64,000 nt of DNA. It comes from Aurelia coerulea. Lineage: Eukaryota > Cnidaria > Scyphozoa > Semaeostomeae > Ulmaridae. The notes under the pieces are model-generated. The model searched no databases. It was not told the DNA's origin and was given only the letters and a program-made list of their open reading frames with translations. The position numbers and the translations under genes are program-made. Of the stretch, positions 11,282 to 23,004 are shown in pieces; the stretch's first letter is position 1; the number at the start of each line of letters is the position of its first letter. The stretch is taken from contig CM076954.1 of NCBI GenBank assembly GCA_039566865.1, positions 9,122,001-9,186,000 of the forward strand, given 5' to 3'.

Positions 11282-12877
11282 AAGTCCCCTTTCTTCCCTC
11301 TAGACATCACTTTTGGCATTTATCAATACGTTCAGTATTTGAGGATCTTCGTCAGGGTTTATCAAATGTATGTGATGTGTGTGGATGAGAAATAAGAAGT
11401 TAATCAGTGGTATAACTACAGTGGAGGTAATTGAACTAAAGTGGAGGTAACATTGCTGCTATCATAGTAAAGAGACAGATTTCTTGTTGACGCATCTTGC
11501 TTGCATAGAAAACATTATAAATTTGCTAGATTCTAGATAATAATGATGCTAAGGGGCAAATTAACGCATTTCATTTCATATTTAAGAAATTATGAGTATG
11601 GAAGAGACATCCCCCACTTTTTTAATAAATTGGCCTGGAAATTCTTGCTTCTGTTTATTAATTTTGAGCTTCTTGAATTGCAAAGCCCTGTAAAACATGC
11701 AAAGGAATACTCTAAAATTCATTGCAATTGATGGTACAGTATTAGCCTGATAAAGCTCTCTTTTGCCAAATGTTGTTTCATATGAAAAGAAATATTTCTG
11801 TAGCTGTAGAATAGCTACTGTATATCTTTTTGTGCACCAAAGTACAACAAAAATTATCCAAGTTTCTTATCCTGTTTCTTATAAAATTGTTTATTTTAAC
11901 AACTGCTGTGAAGTTATTTTAATGATGGAATTAATTTGAAATTTATTTGTGTTTATCTTTGTGTGTATGCCTGCCAAGGAGAGATTGAGAATTATGTGAA
12001 ATTGAAAAAGTGTAGCAGGAAAATTTAGACAGGAAGAACTGATTTCAGCCAGGGGATACATGATTTGAAGATGGATCATGGATGGGGGTCTGCCACCTGG
12101 TTTTCAGAAAGCTATCCACTCCTAATTGACAAATTTTGCCTGCATACCTACTTTTATGATGAATTTTGGCAGAAACATACTCTCCAAACTACTTTTTGCC
12201 AATTTCAACCAAGGCAAGCCCACCCATGTGTAAGGAAAATCTGCTGAAAAGGGACCATTGTTAGAGAAATCTGGATCCATATGGGTGGCACATACCTGTA
12301 CCCTGAACATGGTGTATCCCCCCTCCCCCAGGGGGAATGGGTGTTTATAATGGGTGTTTATAAGGATAAGCTTGCCAGAAACTTGAATCAGAGCTCAAAC
12401 AAAATTTTGAGAAATATCTGGTTGATTTCACATTTAATTATCTCAAGGGGCAGAGGTATATTTTCATATGGTTAATCTTGTTTATTTCGAATCACACAGT
12501 ACTTCCATACTTTCTATCATTGCAAATCAGCACCCCTTCACATTCCTCTTCATGGAAAAGTTTGTATTTGTTTCTCTTCCACAGTCCACACTGTATCATC
12601 AAATCAATCATCAAAGGATAACAAAAATGCTTCAAGATAATTGGTCGGTAATCTCGATCATTCATTTACAAAATAAGACAACAGTCGTAACTAAGTTTAT
12701 ATTTTCTCTTGTCACGAAAGGTCAACAAATCTGCTGTATTTTTCAGTTTTCCCGCCTTGCCAGTATCACGTGAACAAGTAGCCTCGTATCTAATCAATGA
12801 TTACGCAATGCTGCGCGCGCATAAAAAACATTTCTGCACCTTGCTATCCATAAGAAGAACAGTAAGAATCTTAAGAA
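11282..12877. other. Unannotated spacer between the two RT copies
   Basis: Several short frames lack motifs. I found no clear inverted ends that would explain the 1.6-kb spacer as a transposon. Confidence 0.3.
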
Positions 12878-14580
12878 TAAATATCGACCCATTTCTCTTC
12901 TTCCCATTTTGGCAAACTTCTAGAAAAACTTATCTTTGACTCTCTTTATCAGCACCTGAACGGAAATGGTTTATTAAACCCAAATCAATCAGGATTTCGC
13001 CCAGGAGACTCAACTGTTAACCAGTTACTGTCAATTGTCAATTCCATATTTACAGCATTTGACTGCAATCCAACACTTGAAGTACGTTCGGTTTATCTCG
13101 ACATTTCGAAGGCCTTTGACAGAGTCTGGCATCAGGGTCTTATTTACAAACTGCGTCAGTGTGGTGTCTCTGGTAAACTATTGATATTATTGCAAAGCTT
13201 TCTCAGTGATAGAAAACAGCGTACTGTTTTGAATGGTAAAACGTCTGCGTGGGGCTCTATCTCAGCTGGTGTTCCCCAGGGTTCCATCCTGGGTCCTCTT
13301 TTCTTTCTAATTTATATCAATGATTTGACAGATGGCTTAAAATGTAATGTGAAACTATTTGCCGATGATACATCAATCTTCACAGTTGTTCACAATCCAC
13401 ATACAGCTGCCCTTGATATGAACCATGATCTGAATCTTATCAAGCTTTGGGCGCACAAGTGGCGGATGTCCTTTAATCCTGACCCCAATAAGCAAGCAGT
13501 AGAGGTGACCTTTTCAACAAAGAGAATTCCAGTGAATCACCCTCCCCTTGTTTTTAATGGAGTTCATGTAACGAGCGTTCAGGAGCAAAAGCACCTTGGA
13601 ATCATTCTAGACTCTAAATTGTCCTTTTCTAGCCACATCAAGTCAGTTATTTCTAAGTCGAGACAAGGAATAGGGATGTTGAGATTCCTCTCAAAATACT
13701 TACCGCGACACACCCCCAACGAAATGTACAAACTGTATGTCAGACCGCGCTTGGATTATGGTGACGTCATATATCACATCCCGCAAAAAATATGTGATTT
13801 TAGTCATACTGTTAAATTGACAAATCAAATGGAAAAACTTGGGGCTGTTCAATACTCTGCAGCGTTAGCAGTAACTGGTGCGTGGAAGGGCACATCTCGT
13901 GAGAAAATATATGACGAGCTTGGCTGGGAGTCTCTCAACCTCCGTCGATGGAGTAGACGTCTTGTTTTCTTTTATAAGATTATCAACCATTTAACTCCAG
14001 ATTACACAAGAGGTCCTGTGCCTGAACGACAGGAATAAAACTACAATCTTCGCAGGCGAGCAGCAACTGGTCAAATACGTGCGAGAACAGAGAGATTCAA
14101 ATCAAGTTTCTACCCAAACTGTTTGTCGGAATGGGAAAAACTTGACCCTGAAATTCAACAATCCTGCTCAGTGAATGTGTTCAAAAAGCAACTTTTAGGT
14201 CTCATCCGTCCACCCTCTAAACCAGTCTACGGCATCCACGACCCAAAACTTTTATCTGTTTTAACAGAGCTACGTGTTGGGCTCAGTAAATTAAGTTTTC
14301 ACAAATTCAAACATAATTTTAGGGATACTTTAAATCCTTTGTGCCCAATAAATGATGGTATTGAGGGTACGGAGCACTTCTTGCTGCTCTGCCATGCTTA
14401 TGATATGCACAGACGTGATCTTCTCGACAGCGTTAATGCAATATTGCGGCCTCATGGCCTATCAAACTTTTCAAATCAAGAACTACTCCTTTATGGCCAC
14501 GGACAAGTACCTTTTGATTCAAATACAAAAATTCTTGAGGCGACATTGAAATATATTAAGGCCTCAGAACGCTTCCAATA
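12878..14580 (+). pseudogene. Non-LTR retrotransposon RT and C-terminal domain, family A
   Basis: This is the best copy of a jockey/CR1-type reverse transcriptase in the window. In order: an RPISLLPIL-type start that needs one frameshift near 12900, then QSGFRPGDST, then YLDISKAFDRVWH (finger and palm), then GVPQGSILGPLFFLIYINDL, then the catalytic FADDTSIF near 13361-13384, then the thumb (WRMSFNPDPNKQ, LGIILDSKLSF). A stop at 14036 splits the C-terminal part, which resumes in another frame at about 14123 and ends at 14580. That part carries the C-x-I-x-D-G-x-E-x-T-E-H-F-L-L-x-C tail seen in many invertebrate elements. The endonuclease domain is absent, so the copy is 5' truncated and inactive. 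Confidence 0.9.
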
Positions 14581-15280
14581 AATTGCTAAAACCAGCATGG
14601 GCGTTGGGTCTGTGGGGGGATTGCGCAATTTCGTGTGGTCTTTTGGGGATCTGATGCTTATGCTCTAACTCTCTCGTGTAAACCTTTCCTCCTTTATGTT
14701 TAGTGTGGCGTCGTCTGTCATGCCCGGTCGCCCATTACGGCCGATTAGCAAGTATACTAGCTAGTTGGCTTTCTGGTTATACTTTTTGAGGACAAATTCA
14801 AATTTGCAACAACATGGACATAATGGACATAATACACAACAGGTCCACTTGCTCCCCTTTTTGGTCTTCCAAGCTTACTGCCAGTGCCAGACACCTATTT
14901 CTAATACACAAAACAGAAAACGCTGAAAACAAGAAGCGTGCTGCTGTGCGGTAGCCATCTTACTTTCTGATAATCAGAAAGTCGAAGTCGGCGCGCAAAG
15001 GCTCTATCTTGCACATGCCCCTTTAAGTGTAGGTTTTAGGGTTGTTATGTATTTCCATGCTCCCTTCGCCGTTGTTTTGTAATGTTGTAATTGTTTGTTA
15101 TTGTAAATTTTATGAGAATATATAAAAAAAAGATTAGTAATAGGCAGACCAGCAGACCGGGAAACAGAGAATGGACACCAGAACCCTGGGAGTAGAAGAC
15201 TGAGAAAGAGGGAATGGACACCGAAACCTGGGAATACAAGACCCTAATTCCCAAAAACAGCAAGAAGATGTAAATGACCG
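14581..15280. other. RT 3' UTR and region expected to hold a 5' LTR
   Basis: The first 150 bp are probably the 3' untranslated part of the preceding retroelement. I looked for a copy of the 22756 LTR sequence (TGTGGACATC) and did not find one, so the 5' LTR of the following element is missing or too diverged to see. Confidence 0.35.
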
Positions 15281-16240
15281 GATTGTGCAAATTTGTCAAA
15301 AATTCGAGTCACTGCTTGAAGATCAGTTACAAGAGTTTCAAGATGTACTCCGAGGAGCAGATGGGGGCCAGGTGAAAACACTGGGAAACCTAAGGCGAAG
15401 TTGTCAAAAGAACAAAGATCATCCAATCAGCCCACAAATCAGCCTCATCTAAGCCCAGGAATAGGAAAACGATGGACACCCAATGTAAACCCAGAGGTCG
15501 GACAAAAGTGGACACCCATCGAGCAACCAACTGTAAATTCTCTATTTCGCCGTGAATTCAAAATTTATGGACAGATAAATGAGCAAGGAAAAGGAGATCA
15601 GTTGAGCTTTGTATCCCTTTCAAGGCAAATTGAAGGTGCCATAGAAAAAGGATACACTGACAAGGAAGTCATAGAGGCTGTGATGAAGGCGATGAAGCCA
15701 GGAATGCAACTCAGAAGCTATGTAGAGACAGTTAGAGATCTCACATTGCCACACCTACGCCAGATTTTGATGTCGCACTACAAAGAAAAAAGCGGAACAC
15801 AGTTGTACCAAGAACTTGCCACTATTTGCCAAGGGCAAAAGGAGACACCAGAGACATTCTTGCTTAGATGTTTAGATTTAAGACAGAAGATCTTGTTTGC
15901 AAGCCAAGAAGCAGATGCATATTTGAGATATGATCCTATTCTTGTGCAGGGAATGTTCTTGAGATCACTAGAAACAGGACTCAGAGATGACAACATTCTT
16001 GCAAAGTTGCGACCCCTCTCCCAGAAAGAAAGCATTTCAGACGAGGAGCTTATACAGCAGATGAATGAGATCTCCTCCGCAGAGGCAGAGAGACAAGCAA
16101 GAATTGGCAAGAAGAATATTAGTATTCAAATCAAGTCGGTATCAGTCGAGGAGGCCAAAAACAAAGATACTCCTCAGGGTAAAGTAACAGTGCTACCAGA
16201 GTTGCAGAAGCGAATATCCGTGCAACTGTTGAAGCCATGC
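15281..16240 (+). pseudogene. gag: Gypsy gag (capsid part)
   Basis: The frame is open from upstream of 15401 to about 16240 in one phase. It begins with a Pro-rich stretch containing repeated W-T-P units, followed by a helical capsid-type domain with the pattern LYQELATICQGQKETPETFLLR, as seen (shortened) at about 15803-15870. No ATG with a good context begins the frame, so the native start is not fixed. Near 16150-16240 the meaningful frame shifts, and the nucleocapsid continues in another phase. The product would be the structural protein that packages the element RNA. It is inferred to be nonfunctional because of the frame break. Confidence 0.7.
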
Positions 16241-16503
16241 AATTTCAGATCAAGTCACTCCAAGACCAACTTACAGAAGCCAAGAAAACAACCAGTAAAT
16301 CCCCCAACCATCAAGAGGAAACACCCAGACGAGACAACCGTAATAGATGGACCAAGGGACAACAGAGTGAACCAGGAGGAACATCCTGTGCTTGTAAGAA
16401 ATGTGTTGAAAATGGGAAGGAATCTTCATGCAGGCATTGCAATTACTGCGTGGGAGAAAATCACTTTGCCAGGGATTGCCTAAAACGTCAAGCGGATCAA
16501 TGA
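16237..16503 (+). pseudogene. gag: Gypsy nucleocapsid with CCHC zinc knuckle
   Basis: This frame carries CNYCVGENHFARDC, an exact C-x2-C-x4-H-x4-C knuckle, preceded by an extra Cys pair (CACKKC) and a coiled-coil-like stretch (SLQDQLTEAKK). Zinc knuckles of this type bind the element RNA. The frame stops at 16501-16503, shortly after the knuckle, and the MYND finger follows in a third phase. Confidence 0.75.
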
Positions 16504-16838
16504 CAAGGACAGGGAAACGGGAAGGGCCTGCGCCGATGGGACAAGGCGTAGACCCTAAACAAGCCATAATGTCCCAATGCTGTACATTTTGTAGACAAGA
16601 AAAGAACAGTTTGCTGCTTTGTTCATCTTGTAAAGCTGTCAAATATTGTGGGAAGAACTGCCTGTCAGATCACTGGCCTGAGCATAGAATAATTTGCAAA
16701 GCTATTGTCAGTCTATCTTCAAAATATGGTACTGTTACAGACCAAAGGTCAATGTTTGCTTCTCATGCCACTCCACAACAACAAACGTCTATTGCAAAAC
16801 TTGTTTGTGAAAAGTGCACTGTGCATATAAAGGTTTAA
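16504..16838 (+). pseudogene. MYND zinc finger between gag and protease of the Gypsy element
   Basis: Reading the phase of 16428-16838 gives a textbook MYND finger: C-x2-C (CTFC), nine residues, C-x2-C (CSSC), x5, C-x3-C (CGKNC), then H-W-P-E-H-x3-C. MYND fingers bind short proline-containing peptides in regulators such as DEAF1 and SMYD proteins. Here it sits directly after the nucleocapsid knuckle and overlaps the start of the protease frame by 25 bp, so it appears to be part of the gag-pol polyprotein. It could be a captured host domain or an inherited part of this Gypsy lineage. Confidence 0.8.
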
Positions 16839-17464
16839 AGATACAAGGGTTGTGGGACACTGGTGCCCAAGTCTCTGTTATTTCAATGGAACAAGTACAA
16901 AGATATTTTCCAAATAAGCCAATTAGAAAGATAGAAGAACTGATACAAAACGAAGGCAATATAACATTAGTTGCAGCAAATGGAACCTCGATACCATATG
17001 AGGGATGGATTGAACTGAAGCTTGAGTTGATGTCTGACATTCCTGAGAAAAGATGTGTCCTTGTACCATTTTTAGTAAAAAAAGGAGCAATTGATATTCC
17101 AATAATCGGTTTTAATATCATATGCGAACTCACCCGAAGTAAAAGTGGGACATTAGAAGCTGATAATCGAGATCTGTTACAAGAAATAGAAACCACTTTT
17201 CTAGCGCTGAAAGACGGACAAAGTCAAGCATTTGTCAACATCATCAAAGAATGCATAGAAAAATACTACGTCTGTACAGTGAAAACAAATAAGAAGGACA
17301 TAATGATATCGAAACAAAGTTCTGTCGTTGTTCCGTGTCGTGGAAATGGAGGGTTTGTCCCAAAATCAACGCTTGCAATGTTTGAACCAGAGCTCAACCA
17401 AATTATACCTGATGGACTTCGGACAACTGAAACGCTCGTTTCGTTGAAGAGCGGCACAACCTAG
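16814..17464 (+). pseudogene. pol: Gypsy aspartic protease
   Basis: The frame opens with LWDTGAQVSVIS, the D-T-G active site of retroviral-type aspartic proteases, followed by the flap and a hydrophobic I-x-I-I-G-F-N segment near residue 96. The frame stops at 17462. From there to about 17900 the linker to RT is interrupted by several stops. The enzyme would cleave the gag-pol polyprotein. Confidence 0.8.
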
Positions 17465-17869
17465 AGACTTCAAATAAGCATAGAATATTCTACCGATCAT
17501 GAAATTCATCTCAGAAATAGAACGGTACAAGGACGAGTGCAGCTAATACAGTCGGTCACACCAATAGAAATCAAAGATCAAAAGGCACGAGACAGTACAA
17601 ATTCGAAGAAAACTGATGAACAGGTTTCTCATAATGAGAAGGAAAAGAAGTCTGTCCCAAATGTTAGACTTGGTTAATTATCTGAAGAAGAAAAGACTAC
17701 TGTGATGTACATGCTTCAAGAATCGGAATCATTCGCTGCAAATAGTTCAGATAAAGGCATCGCCTGAAATGGAAATAAACTTGGATGACAAAATACCAGT
17801 ACAGAAGAACTAGGTAGCGGTTCCAAGACCATTATACGGTGAAGTTAAAGCATATATTGAGGACCTACT

Positions 17870-18657
17870 CAATAAACAGTTTATCAGACAATTAAAGTCA
17901 GCTTGGTCTTCACCAGTAGTATGTGTGAGGAAGAAAGACGGAACCCTTCGTCTGTGCATGGATTATCGTGGATAAAACAGCAAGACTATCAAGAACCGTC
18001 ACCCACTGCCACGAATTCAGGAGACATTGGATAACCTTGGTGGTAGCCAGTGGTTCACTGTCCTTGACCAAGGCAATGCCTACTGTCAAGGGTTTATCAA
18101 GGCAGATCATCGCAATCTTACTGCTTTCATCACACCTTGGGGTCTATTTGAATGGAACAGGATATCATTTGGCTTGATGAATGCTCCTGCTGCATTTCAA
18201 CGGCATATGGAGGACATATTACGTGATTTGCGTGACCAGATAGTTATCCCATATCTCGACAATCTGATTATCTTCAGTAAAACCTTCAATGAGCATGTAC
18301 AACATGTAACGACCGTTTTAAGACAACTCAGAGAACATGGCATCAAACGGAAAGGTCAGAAATGTGAACCGTTTATGAAAGAAGTAAAGTTTCTCGGTAG
18401 AGTGGTGAGTGCAGATGGCTATAAGATGGACGAAAGTAATGTTAATGCTTTCACAAGTTTGTTAAATCGCGCACCAAGAACAGTTGCTGACGTACGGAAA
18501 ATGCTTGGACTATTGTCATACTACCGCCGTAGTGTCCCATCCTTTGCACAAAGTGCAAAACCATTGTACGATCTACTTGTTGCACCCACTGAAAGCAATG
18601 TTAAAATTAAAAACAGCAATGGACAGTTACACTCAAATGCAGAGATCAAGTGGACAG
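17870..18657 (+). pseudogene. pol: Gypsy reverse transcriptase, 5' part
   Basis: Recognisable motifs are the SPVV-x-V-R-K-K-D-G-T fingers (about 17908-17945), D-Q-G-N-A-Y region, F-G-L-M-N-A-P-A-A-F-Q near 18170-18200, the catalytic box read as YLDN, and FLGRVVSADG. The second catalytic Asp of the usual Y-L-D-D box is Asn here, which by itself would inactivate the polymerase. A stop near 17971 also breaks the fingers. The frame is then cut at 18657 by an inserted DNA transposon and resumes in phase on the other side. Confidence 0.85.
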
Positions 18658-19800
18658 TAGCCTGCGTGCAGCCTCAACTTCAACTCCTCCTCAAAGGAAA
18701 AGTAGAGTCTGCGCAACAACGAAGCAAGGCTAATACGCTGACGCTGCAAAACTGGTAGCCTCGGTCTGATATTCTGGACGCGCTGCAAAGCAGTTGTGAG
18801 CCGCTTCATAGCGCGTGATACCTATTGAATGCATAAATCCGTGAAAAAAACCGCAGGAAATCCCACGAGATCCAAGATTGGTAATTGCTTGAACATAATT
18901 TTCCTCGCGATTTTCCTGATGAAAACTGAAATAAATTTACATCGACGCTCTTGCCTGTAGGAAGCCTATTATGATGAACTATAAACCGAATTTATCAAGC
19001 ATGTAATGCTGATGGCATAATTTGGTATTCAAATTCAGCAGTGATAACATTCCGCCCTTTTAATTAAGAAGCCCAGTGCATTAATCCCCATTGAAAATTT
19101 CAATTTGAAATGTTCTTGCCGTCCATAAACGACATCCACTTTTGTAATTTGAATTTACAAATAGTTGTTTTGGAGAAACACTGCCCCTATGATTTCTGAA
19201 TTTCTTACATTCAAATATCGGTTTTGTTGCGTCTCGCCAACATGGTAAATTTCGAGTTGTTTCACTTCAAGAGACGAAGGCTGTGTCCTTGACAAATAGA
19301 ATAAACTGTGATGCGAGTTGTACGACTGAGCCTGACTCGTCCGGTCCTGCCTGGCCCTGCAGTGCTGCAGTTTCTTCGTTTACATTGAAGTTTTGGTTGA
19401 TTGTGACGGCGAGCAAGCTTGAAGTGCGAAAGGCTGTTCTACAGTTGTTCTACTTAGAGAGAGCGTCAAAACACAAGTACAAGAAACTGCAATTCAGACA
19501 ATTTGACACGGGCAGACTCTTGGCTATTTTGAAGTCTGTGAGGTTTGTTCATTGTTTTTTTTCGCACCGCGCGATTCGAAATTTGTATGCAGAAAGGGCG
19601 GTGAACAATCAACAATAAAAACTACAATCAAACCAATCTGGCAGAAAGTTGCCAGATGGATTTGATTGGATCATACACAATCAATAAACAATCAAAATTA
19701 ATTACCACCGATGATCCAAGCGAGGCAGTATGAGCTTTGTTTCGTTGTTGCGCAGACTCTACTTTTCCTTCGAGGAGGAGTTGAGGCTGCACGCAGGCTA
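18658..19800. mobile_element. DNA transposon with 8-bp target duplication inside Gypsy pol
   Basis: Ends TAGCCTGCGTGCAGCC and its inverted copy form terminal repeats of about 75 bp (with a small indel). The 8 bp GTGGACAG occur directly outside both ends (18650-18657 and 19801-19808). Removing 18658-19800 plus one GTGGACAG leaves the pol reading frame in phase. An 8-bp duplication and a TAG start fit hAT or P-type elements. The interior has no transposase; a 111-codon frame (19283-19618) has no motif. The insertion is younger than the Gypsy copy. Confidence 0.9.
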
Positions 19801-19808
19801 GTGGACAG

Positions 19809-20341
19809 AAGAATGCCAGAACGCTCTTAAGAGTATTGTTGATTTAGTTATCAAGCCACCATTACTTGCTTTTCCAGACCACCACCAGCCATACATCTTG
19901 CACACCGATGCATCACAAGAGGAGCTAGGTGCGGTACTTTATCAACGAAGACAAGGGAAGTTGCGAGTCATTGCGTATGCATCCAGAACTTTGTCACCAT
20001 CTGAGAAGAGGTATCATCTTCACTCAGACAAGCTTGAATTTCTTGCCTTAAAATGGTCAGTAACCGAACAATTCAAGGACTACCTGTACTATGCACCTTC
20101 ATTTCGGGTTTATACAGGCAACAATCCTCTCACTTATGTGATGTCGACAGCAAAACTAAATGCCACTGGGATTGGATGGGTGGGAGAACTTGCAGAGTAT
20201 AACTTAACTATACACTATCGCCCTGGTAAAAAGAACGGAGATGCTGATGGATTGAGTAGAATGCCACTGGAGATCGATGAACTTATCAGAGAGTGCACTG
20301 AAGAAGCCAACAGTGATATAATTCATGCTACAGTTCAATAA
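19809..20341 (+). pseudogene. pol: Gypsy RNase H, after the insertion
   Basis: This continues the pol frame. It carries LHTDASQEELGAVLYQ (first catalytic Asp) and the Glu segment HSDKLEFLALKW. The third site reads VYTGNNPLTYV where Asp is expected in place of Gly, so the RNase H catalytic triad is damaged. The domain ends with IHYRPGKKNGDADGLSR, the usual boundary before integrase. A stop at 20339-20341 follows. Confidence 0.85.
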
Positions 20342-20371
20342 ATGTAATGTTATGATCAAAGTATCAACTGG

Positions 20372-21728
20372 ATGACAGCTATGGGCAGAGTAAGCTCAGT
20401 AACAGAACTCGAGGCTGAACAGAGCAGCTCAGATCAAAAGAATAGTTTAAATAAGATTGATATGTTAAAGCATCAAATGGAAGATCCTGATATAGCTGCA
20501 GTATTAAGATGGAAGAGAAATGATGCTAAAGCATCGCCTGATGTAATACGTCCTCAAAATCATACAACAAAGCGTTTGACATATGACTGGCCAAAACTGT
20601 TTATCGATAAAGATGGACTCCTTCGACGCCAATGTGGAAATAAAACTCAAATTATTTTACCAAAGAGCCTTCAGTCAACCGTTCTCCACAAGCTTCACAA
20701 TGAACTGGGACACGTTGGAGCAGAAAAGGTTCTACTACTTGCAAGAGACAGATTTTTCTGGCCTCATATGCAGAGAGATATTGAGTTTTATGTCAACAAG
20801 AAATGCCGCTGCATCAAACAAAAGAAACCCGTTCTGCATCAGATAGAACCGTTGAAACCCATCATTACATCTGCACCATTCGAGCTTGTATCAATTGACT
20901 TCATGCATCTTGAAAGATTCTCGGGAGGTTATGAATACATATTAGTTGTAGTTGATCATTTCATACGTTTCGCCCAAGCATACCCTACTCGTGATAAATC
21001 AGCCAAGACAGCTTCCGAAAGATTGCTTAGTGACTTCTTTATGCGTTTTGGATTTGCGGAGAGGATACACCATGATCAAGGAGGAGAATTCCAGAATCAA
21101 TTATTTGATCAATTAGAGCACTTATGTCGTATGGACAAGTCAAGGACAACACCTTACCACCCTCAGGGAAATGGCAAAGTGGAGAGGTTCAATAGAACAC
21201 TGTTAGGTATGCTCAGAACGCTACCAGAGGGATTCAAGTCAAGATGGAAAGATAATTTGCCAAAAATAGTTCATGCCTATAACTGTGCACCACATGAAGC
21301 TACAGGGTACTCGCCATTCCACTTGCTATTTGGTCGTAGTCCCAGACTCCCAATTGATTGGATATTTCAGACACCAAGTTCAACGGAAACCAAGAATTAC
21401 AAAGGATACGTTGACGAATGGAAATCTGCCATACAAGAGGCATATGAGCTCGTTAGGAAACACAACGAAAAAGCTGCCAGTAATTATAATAGAAACAACA
21501 TGGTAAGAAAATTAAAACATCAACTTTGGCAGTCGGAGGTAGAGTATTGGTGAGAAACCTATCAGAATGAGGAGGACCTGGTAAGATTCGTGCTTATTGG
21601 GAAGACAAAATCCATTCAGTTATACGTCCGTTAGGAGAAGATAGCCCGGTCTACGAGATAAAATCGGAAAGAGGAGATGGAAGGACGAGAGTACTTCATC
21701 GTACGCTTTATGACCATGTGATTATCTA
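20372..21728 (+). pseudogene. pol: Gypsy integrase
   Basis: The N-terminal zinc-binding part shows H-x3-H-like spacing (LHNELGHVG) and a Cys pair (KKCRC). The catalytic core carries the D-D-E triad in recognisable contexts: SIDFMHL, HHDQGGEF and HPQGNGKVERFNR. It continues to a stop near 21551, after which a GPY/F-like segment (GPGKIRAYW and YEIKSERG) reads on in phase to 21728. Integrase joins element DNA to the host chromosome. The catalytic triad looks preserved, unlike those of the RT and RNase H. Confidence 0.85.
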
Positions 21729-21731
21729 GAG

Positions 21732-22375
21732 ATGGAAGACACCGAGCATGCTAATACTGTTCATCGCAACAACCAAAACATGAAAGGACAAAGAAAAGTT
21801 AACCGGAAACAAGCAGAACCATCGCAAAATGACAACGAATACGATTCAGAAGAAGAAGAATTACCTCAGTTTCATCCAAGAGACCTTGAACAGTTAGAAG
21901 ATTCAGGAATTGAGACTCTTGATGCAGATGAATCGATTCCAGAATCAACCAGACTAGGACAAGATCAGTACGCACACGAGGATATTGATGCTGGTGACAG
22001 AAGCATTGCAGATGAAATATCTGAACAGAGCTTAAGATGCCACCCGGAGATGAACATGTGTCAGAGGAATTCGTTTCATCATCTGATCAGTGCAGTAGTA
22101 TCGGCCTACAAGTCCAAGAACATCAAAATGAAAGACCAACTAGAAATCGTCAGCCGCCTGTGCGTCTCGTCTACAGTGAGTTGGGTAATCCTCAACTACA
22201 ACAACAATACGCCGTGAATCATGTTTATCCAAGATTCAAACCTAATGATCACAAACTTAACCCGTTTGCAACGTCGTTCGTACCACAACAATATATGAGA
22301 CAGATAGTTATGCAACCTATGTTTTACCCTATGCAATGGTACCCGCAAGCGAACGTTAGACCATTGATTTATTAA
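21732..22375 (+). pseudogene. Gypsy pol C-terminal extension
   Basis: An acidic, low-complexity stretch (DSEEEELPQF) is followed, after a frameshift near 22040, by an Arg/Pro-rich segment (ERPTRNRQPPVRLVYSELG) and a Gln-, Met- and Pro-rich tail ending PLIY. Such tails follow integrase in many invertebrate Gypsy elements. There is no transmembrane or envelope-like feature, so I see no env gene. Confidence 0.6.
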
Positions 22376-22755
22376 GAAGATATTCGTTTTATGCTCATGT
22401 TTTGTTGAGAAAGGACTCGTCATTATTGAATTGAAAATCGTTATACTCATTTCGTTTTAAAGACGTTAGACTGACGTCGCCAAAGACTGAAATCGCATTA
22501 CATATCATCGTATTTTAAAGATCGGAAAGAACTTCGTTACATTAACTATGGAATATTGTTCCAGTCTAAGTATGCAATTTGCTACGATCGAACTATCATT
22601 TATTAAATGCTGTGAACTGAACTGAGGTGGATTATGCGCGCAATCCAACTGAAATGAATATTGAAATGATTATTACTGAAATATTGGAAAGATTGACTGC
22701 ATTTATGCCGATTTATGTGAATGTTGAAGACAACATTTCTTCAAATGGGGGAGAG

Positions 22756-22960
22756 TGTGGACATCTAAGAAATTTGATTGTACTAATTGTTTATAACGCG
22801 ACCCCCCCCCCCCCCCCCCCCCCCCCGATTTGAATGAGAGGATCAGACGATTCAAGAGAGAAGACAAGAGAGCGCTACGAACTGCGAGCACGATATATAT
22901 GTGTAAATTATGAATAAATAGCAAGTGAAGATTCTCCGAAGTTTGTGTTCTTTTTATTTA
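22756..22960 (+). repeat. Gypsy 3' LTR, partial
   Basis: A purine-rich tract (aaatgggggagag) directly precedes TGTGGACATC, the arrangement of a polypurine tract and LTR start. An AATAAA signal lies at about 22913. The LTR contains a run of 25 C at 22802-22826. Its right border is uncertain because no 5' LTR is available for comparison. Confidence 0.55.
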
Positions 22961-23004
22961 AATGTATAGCTCTAATGCGCCGGGCAGGGCTATTATAAAA
23001 TCAG

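Larger units (their letters stand above)
15281..22960 (+). mobile_element. Degenerate Ty3/Gypsy LTR retrotransposon
   Basis: The order is gag, zinc knuckle, MYND finger, aspartic protease, RT, RNase H, integrase, C-terminal extension, then a polypurine tract (about 22744-22755) and a TG-starting 3' LTR. RNase H before integrase is the Ty3/Gypsy order. Frameshifts, stops, changed catalytic residues and a 1,143-bp DNA transposon inside pol show it is dead. A 3' LTR is visible but no 5' LTR. Start and end are approximate. Confidence 0.85.

Noticed and set aside
21732..22375. Possible env gene of the Gypsy element
   Set aside because: No signal peptide, transmembrane segment or envelope-like cysteine pattern; it reads as a charged pol C-terminal tail.
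22703..22924. Frames with poly-Pro or poly-Gly
   Set aside because: Produced by the 25-base C run in the Gypsy LTR.
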